Below are positions 4,990 to 6,680 of a stretch of DNA of 6,680 nt, one piece after another (the stretch's first letter is position 1; every line of letters starts with the position of its first letter). The notes beneath the pieces are model-generated. The model did no database searches and was not told the DNA's origin. It saw only the letters and a list, made by a program, of their open reading frames with translations. A program made the translations under genes and the position numbers. Source of the stretch: UBA8437 sp963694825. Its GTDB lineage: Bacteria; Planctomycetota; Planctomycetia; Planctomycetales; Planctomycetaceae. The stretch lies in contig CAVOEV010000257.1 of NCBI GenBank assembly GCA_963694825.1, forward strand, positions 1-6,680. Reading direction: 5' to 3'.

Positions 4990-6680
4990 ATGCGACAACT
5001 ATCGACTCTCCTGCTGAGCTTTGTCGTCCTGGCCGTGCTGACCCAGTCTTCTTCATTGCTGTATGCACAGCGGCCTGGAGGCGACCAACCTGGAGGAGGT
5101 GAACGAGGGTTCCAAAGACCAGATGGGCCTCCCCGTTTCTCACCGTTCCTGGACCTTTTCGACACCAACCGCGACGGAGAGATTTCGGACGCGGAAATCA
5201 AGAACGCTGCGGGCATCATCCGCAAACTCGATAAGAACCGTGATGGACAGATCACCCCGGATGAACTCGGGCCACCGCCAGGTGAACGTGGCTTCCCCGG
5301 CGGACCCGGCGGACCCGGCGGACCCAACAGGCAGACGATCAAGCTGGTCAAGGAATTCGACAAAGATGGAAATGGACGACTCGATCTCGCCGAGCGGAAG
5401 GCGGCCAGAGCATCGCTGGCCAACCGTCAGAATGGTGGCCGCCCCAGTCGTCGCCGTGGCCCCCAAAACCGGCCATCGGTCTCGCCAGGTCCGAAAGTGT
5501 CTCTTTCAGACGTCCAGTCCATCTCCGACGCCCCGCTTTATCAACGAAACGTCCTTCGCACGCTGTTCCTGGAATTCGAGAACGAGGACTGGGAAGCGGA
5601 GTTGGCCGATTTCAAAGAAACCGATGTGGAAGTCCCTGCCACGGTCACTGTCGATGGCAAGCAATACCCAGGTGTCGGGGTCAAATTCCGGGGCATGTCA
5701 TCATTCCATCACGTCCCGGCCGGCCACAAGCGGTCACTGAACCTGTCGGTGGATTTCGTCGACGACACGCAGCGTCTCTACGGATACAAGACGCTGAACC
5801 TGCTCAATTGCAATGGCGACCCCTCGATGATGAGCACGGTGCTGTACTCCCACTTGGCGTCAGCACATTTGCCCGTCCCCCAGGCCAACTTCGTCAAAGT
5901 CGTGATCAACGGAAGAAGCTGGGGCGTCTACTCCAACGTCGAACAGTTCAACAAGCAGTTCATTGCCAAACATTATGGGACCACCGAAGGTGCCCGATGG
6001 AAGGTCAGTGGAAATCCACGGGCCGATGGTGGACTCAGATACCTGGGTGAAGACGTCTCAGGATATCGCGAACGATTCGAGATCAAGTCGAAGGATCGCC
6101 CCGAATCTTGGCAGGCCCTGATCTCGCTGTGTCGCACGCTGGACAAGACACCTCCGGAAAAACTTGAGGAAGCCCTGAAACCAATCCTCAATGTTGACGG
6201 CTTGCTCTGGTTCCTGGCCTTTGACGTCGGCCTGGTCAACAGTGACGGCTACTGGACCCGCGCCAGTGATTACAGCATCTACCTGGATCCAAACGGCAAG
6301 TTCCATATCCTTCCACACGACATGAACGAGTCAATGCGACCCGGACCATCAGGTAGGCCCGGTGGCTTCGCCGGCCGAGGCGGCCCCCGTGGCAGGCCGG
6401 GCGAATCCCCCCCGGGCCGTGAACGACCAGGTTTCGATCGCCCTGCTCCTGGAAACGATCGCCCCAATGGTCGACCGGGTCAGCCCGGTTTTCAAAGACC
6501 CGATTCCCGACGACGTGGCTTCTCTGGACGTAACGGCGGCGGTTTGGGTCGCCCCGGTCGCGGTGGCGGTCGCGGTGGCGGTCCCGGTGGCGGTCCCGGT
6601 GGCGGTCCCGGACACGGTGGAGTGGATCTCGAACCGCTGGTCGGGTTGGAGAACCCGCGAATGCCGCTGCGGAGCAAGGT
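4990..6680 (+). CDS. Secreted EF-hand/CotH-kinase-like protein (3' partial)
   Basis: The frame is open to the right edge: 563 codons, no stop seen. Residues 1-26 are a signal peptide ending near LYA. Three calcium-binding EF-hand loops follow with canonical ligands: D58/N60/D62/S66/E69, D81/N83/D85/T89/E92 and D124/D126/N128/D132/E135. A GGP-rich spacer (102-112) separates loops two and three. A CotH-type domain starts near 180: RGMSS (234-238), Lys247-Arg-Ser, YGYKTLNLL, NG..WGVY (307-314), D412/N417/D419 and PHDMNE (442-447), the region where CotH kinases place catalytic and metal-binding acidic residues. CotH proteins are atypical kinases phosphorylating spore-coat proteins in Bacillus; the substrate here is unknown. 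Residues 450-544 are a Gly/Arg/Pro-rich insertion, after which the family sequence resumes (DLEPLVGL, 546-553). ATG 4990 (AGAAAG 8 bases upstream) gives a normal signal peptide; in-frame ATG 4924 would add 22 residues. Confidence 0.88.
   Translation, partial: MRQLSTLLLSFVVLAVLTQSSSLLYAQRPGGDQPGGGERGFQRPDGPPRFSPFLDLFDTNRDGEISDAEIKNAAGIIRKLDKNRDGQITPDELGPPPGERGFPGGPGGPGGPNRQTIKLVKEFDKDGNGRLDLAERKAARASLANRQNGGRPSRRRGPQNRPSVSPGPKVSLSDVQSISDAPLYQRNVLRTLFLEFENEDWEAELADFKETDVEVPATVTVDGKQYPGVGVKFRGMSSFHHVPAGHKRSLNLSVDFVDDTQRLYGYKTLNLLNCNGDPSMMSTVLYSHLASAHLPVPQANFVKVVINGRSWGVYSNVEQFNKQFIAKHYGTTEGARWKVSGNPRADGGLRYLGEDVSGYRERFEIKSKDRPESWQALISLCRTLDKTPPEKLEEALKPILNVDGLLWFLAFDVGLVNSDGYWTRASDYSIYLDPNGKFHILPHDMNESMRPGPSGRPGGFAGRGGPRGRPGESPPGRERPGFDRPAPGNDRPNGRPGQPGFQRPDSRRRGFSGRNGGGLGRPGRGGGRGGGPGGGPGGGPGHGGVDLEPLVGLENPRMPLRSK
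5296..5325 (+). repeat. 9-bp tandem repeat encoding Pro-Gly-Gly
   Basis: CCCGGCGGA is repeated three times exactly, plus a final CCC, within the CotH-like gene. It encodes Pro-Gly-Gly repeats forming the flexible linker between the second and third EF-hands. Identical codons in each copy suggest recent slippage-type expansion rather than selection on protein sequence alone. Confidence 0.8.
6337..6621 (+). other. Low-complexity insertion coding for Gly/Arg/Pro-rich segment
   Basis: This in-frame stretch encodes residues 450-544 of the CotH-like protein, dominated by Gly, Arg and Pro with scattered Asp, Asn and Phe. Recognisable CotH sequence lies on both sides (PHDMNE before, DLEPLVGL after), so it is an insertion in the domain and not a tail. 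It is expected to be disordered, basic and surface-exposed. It ends in the 12-bp tandem repeat. Confidence 0.8.
6556..6609 (+). repeat. 12-bp tandem repeat encoding Gly-rich tetrapeptides
   Basis: About 4.5 copies of a 12-bp unit: GGTCGCGGTGGC twice, then GGTCCCGGTGGC twice, then GGTCCC. The units encode Gly-Arg-Gly-Gly and then Gly-Pro-Gly-Gly, differing at one base (CGC versus CCC). The repeat forms the last part of the low-complexity insertion in the CotH-like protein and could change copy number by slippage without shifting the frame. Confidence 0.85.

Noticed and set aside
5158..5400. Frameshift or broken gene in the EF-hand/CotH region
   Set aside because: Reading codon by codon from 4990 to 6680 shows one uninterrupted frame; the gene simply runs off the window edge.
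4974..5423. Antisense frame with collagen-like Gly-Pro-Pro repeats
   Set aside because: It is the reverse reading of the PGG-coding repeat in the CotH-like gene and ends against that gene's signal peptide region.
5063..5740. 225-codon + strand open frame overlapping the CotH-like gene
   Set aside because: It is in another frame, is low in recognisable motifs (Arg/Ser/Thr/Pro-rich), and the overlapping frame from 4990 carries a signal peptide, EF-hands and CotH motifs.

Overview
This window looks like chromosomal DNA from a free-living planctomycete (Planctomycetota). That placement is an inference. It rests on moderately GC-rich DNA, weak ribosome binding sites, several secreted proteins, a SASA-type esterase, and a secreted protein combining EF-hands, a Gly-rich linker and a CotH kinase domain, an architecture I associate with this phylum. 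No mobile element, CRISPR array, rRNA or tRNA was seen.

Layout. Bases 1-387 hold no gene I can identify: one open frame of unknown meaning, a three-copy 15-bp tandem repeat and a possible -10 box. A cytoplasmic short-chain dehydrogenase-like protein with an N-terminal four-cysteine motif follows on the + strand (388-1974, GTG start). After a 64-bp convergent gap come two minus-strand genes read right to left: a secreted six-repeat beta-propeller protein (4810-3821), then a secreted double-domain SASA/sialate O-acetylesterase-like protein (3712-2039). A divergent gap (4811-4989) carries two near-perfect inverted repeats. The + strand gene to its right (4990 to the window edge) is a secreted EF-hand/CotH-kinase-like protein whose end lies outside the window.

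How the genes may work together. The propeller and the esterase are same-strand neighbours 108 bp apart and may be co-transcribed. Both have signal peptides, so an envelope or extracellular role is likely, perhaps on acetylated polysaccharide, but the sequence does not prove a substrate. The CotH-like gene diverges from the propeller gene across the paired palindromes, so the two could share a regulator. The dehydrogenase appears unrelated to the rest.

Most unusual points: the second esterase domain has lost its catalytic Ser and probably the Asp and His as well; the dehydrogenase has Thr where the catalytic Tyr is expected and carries a roughly 100-residue insertion; the CotH domain is interrupted by about 95 residues of Gly/Arg/Pro-rich sequence; and the divergent gap contains two adjacent palindromes. 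None of these amounts to a demonstrated new system.
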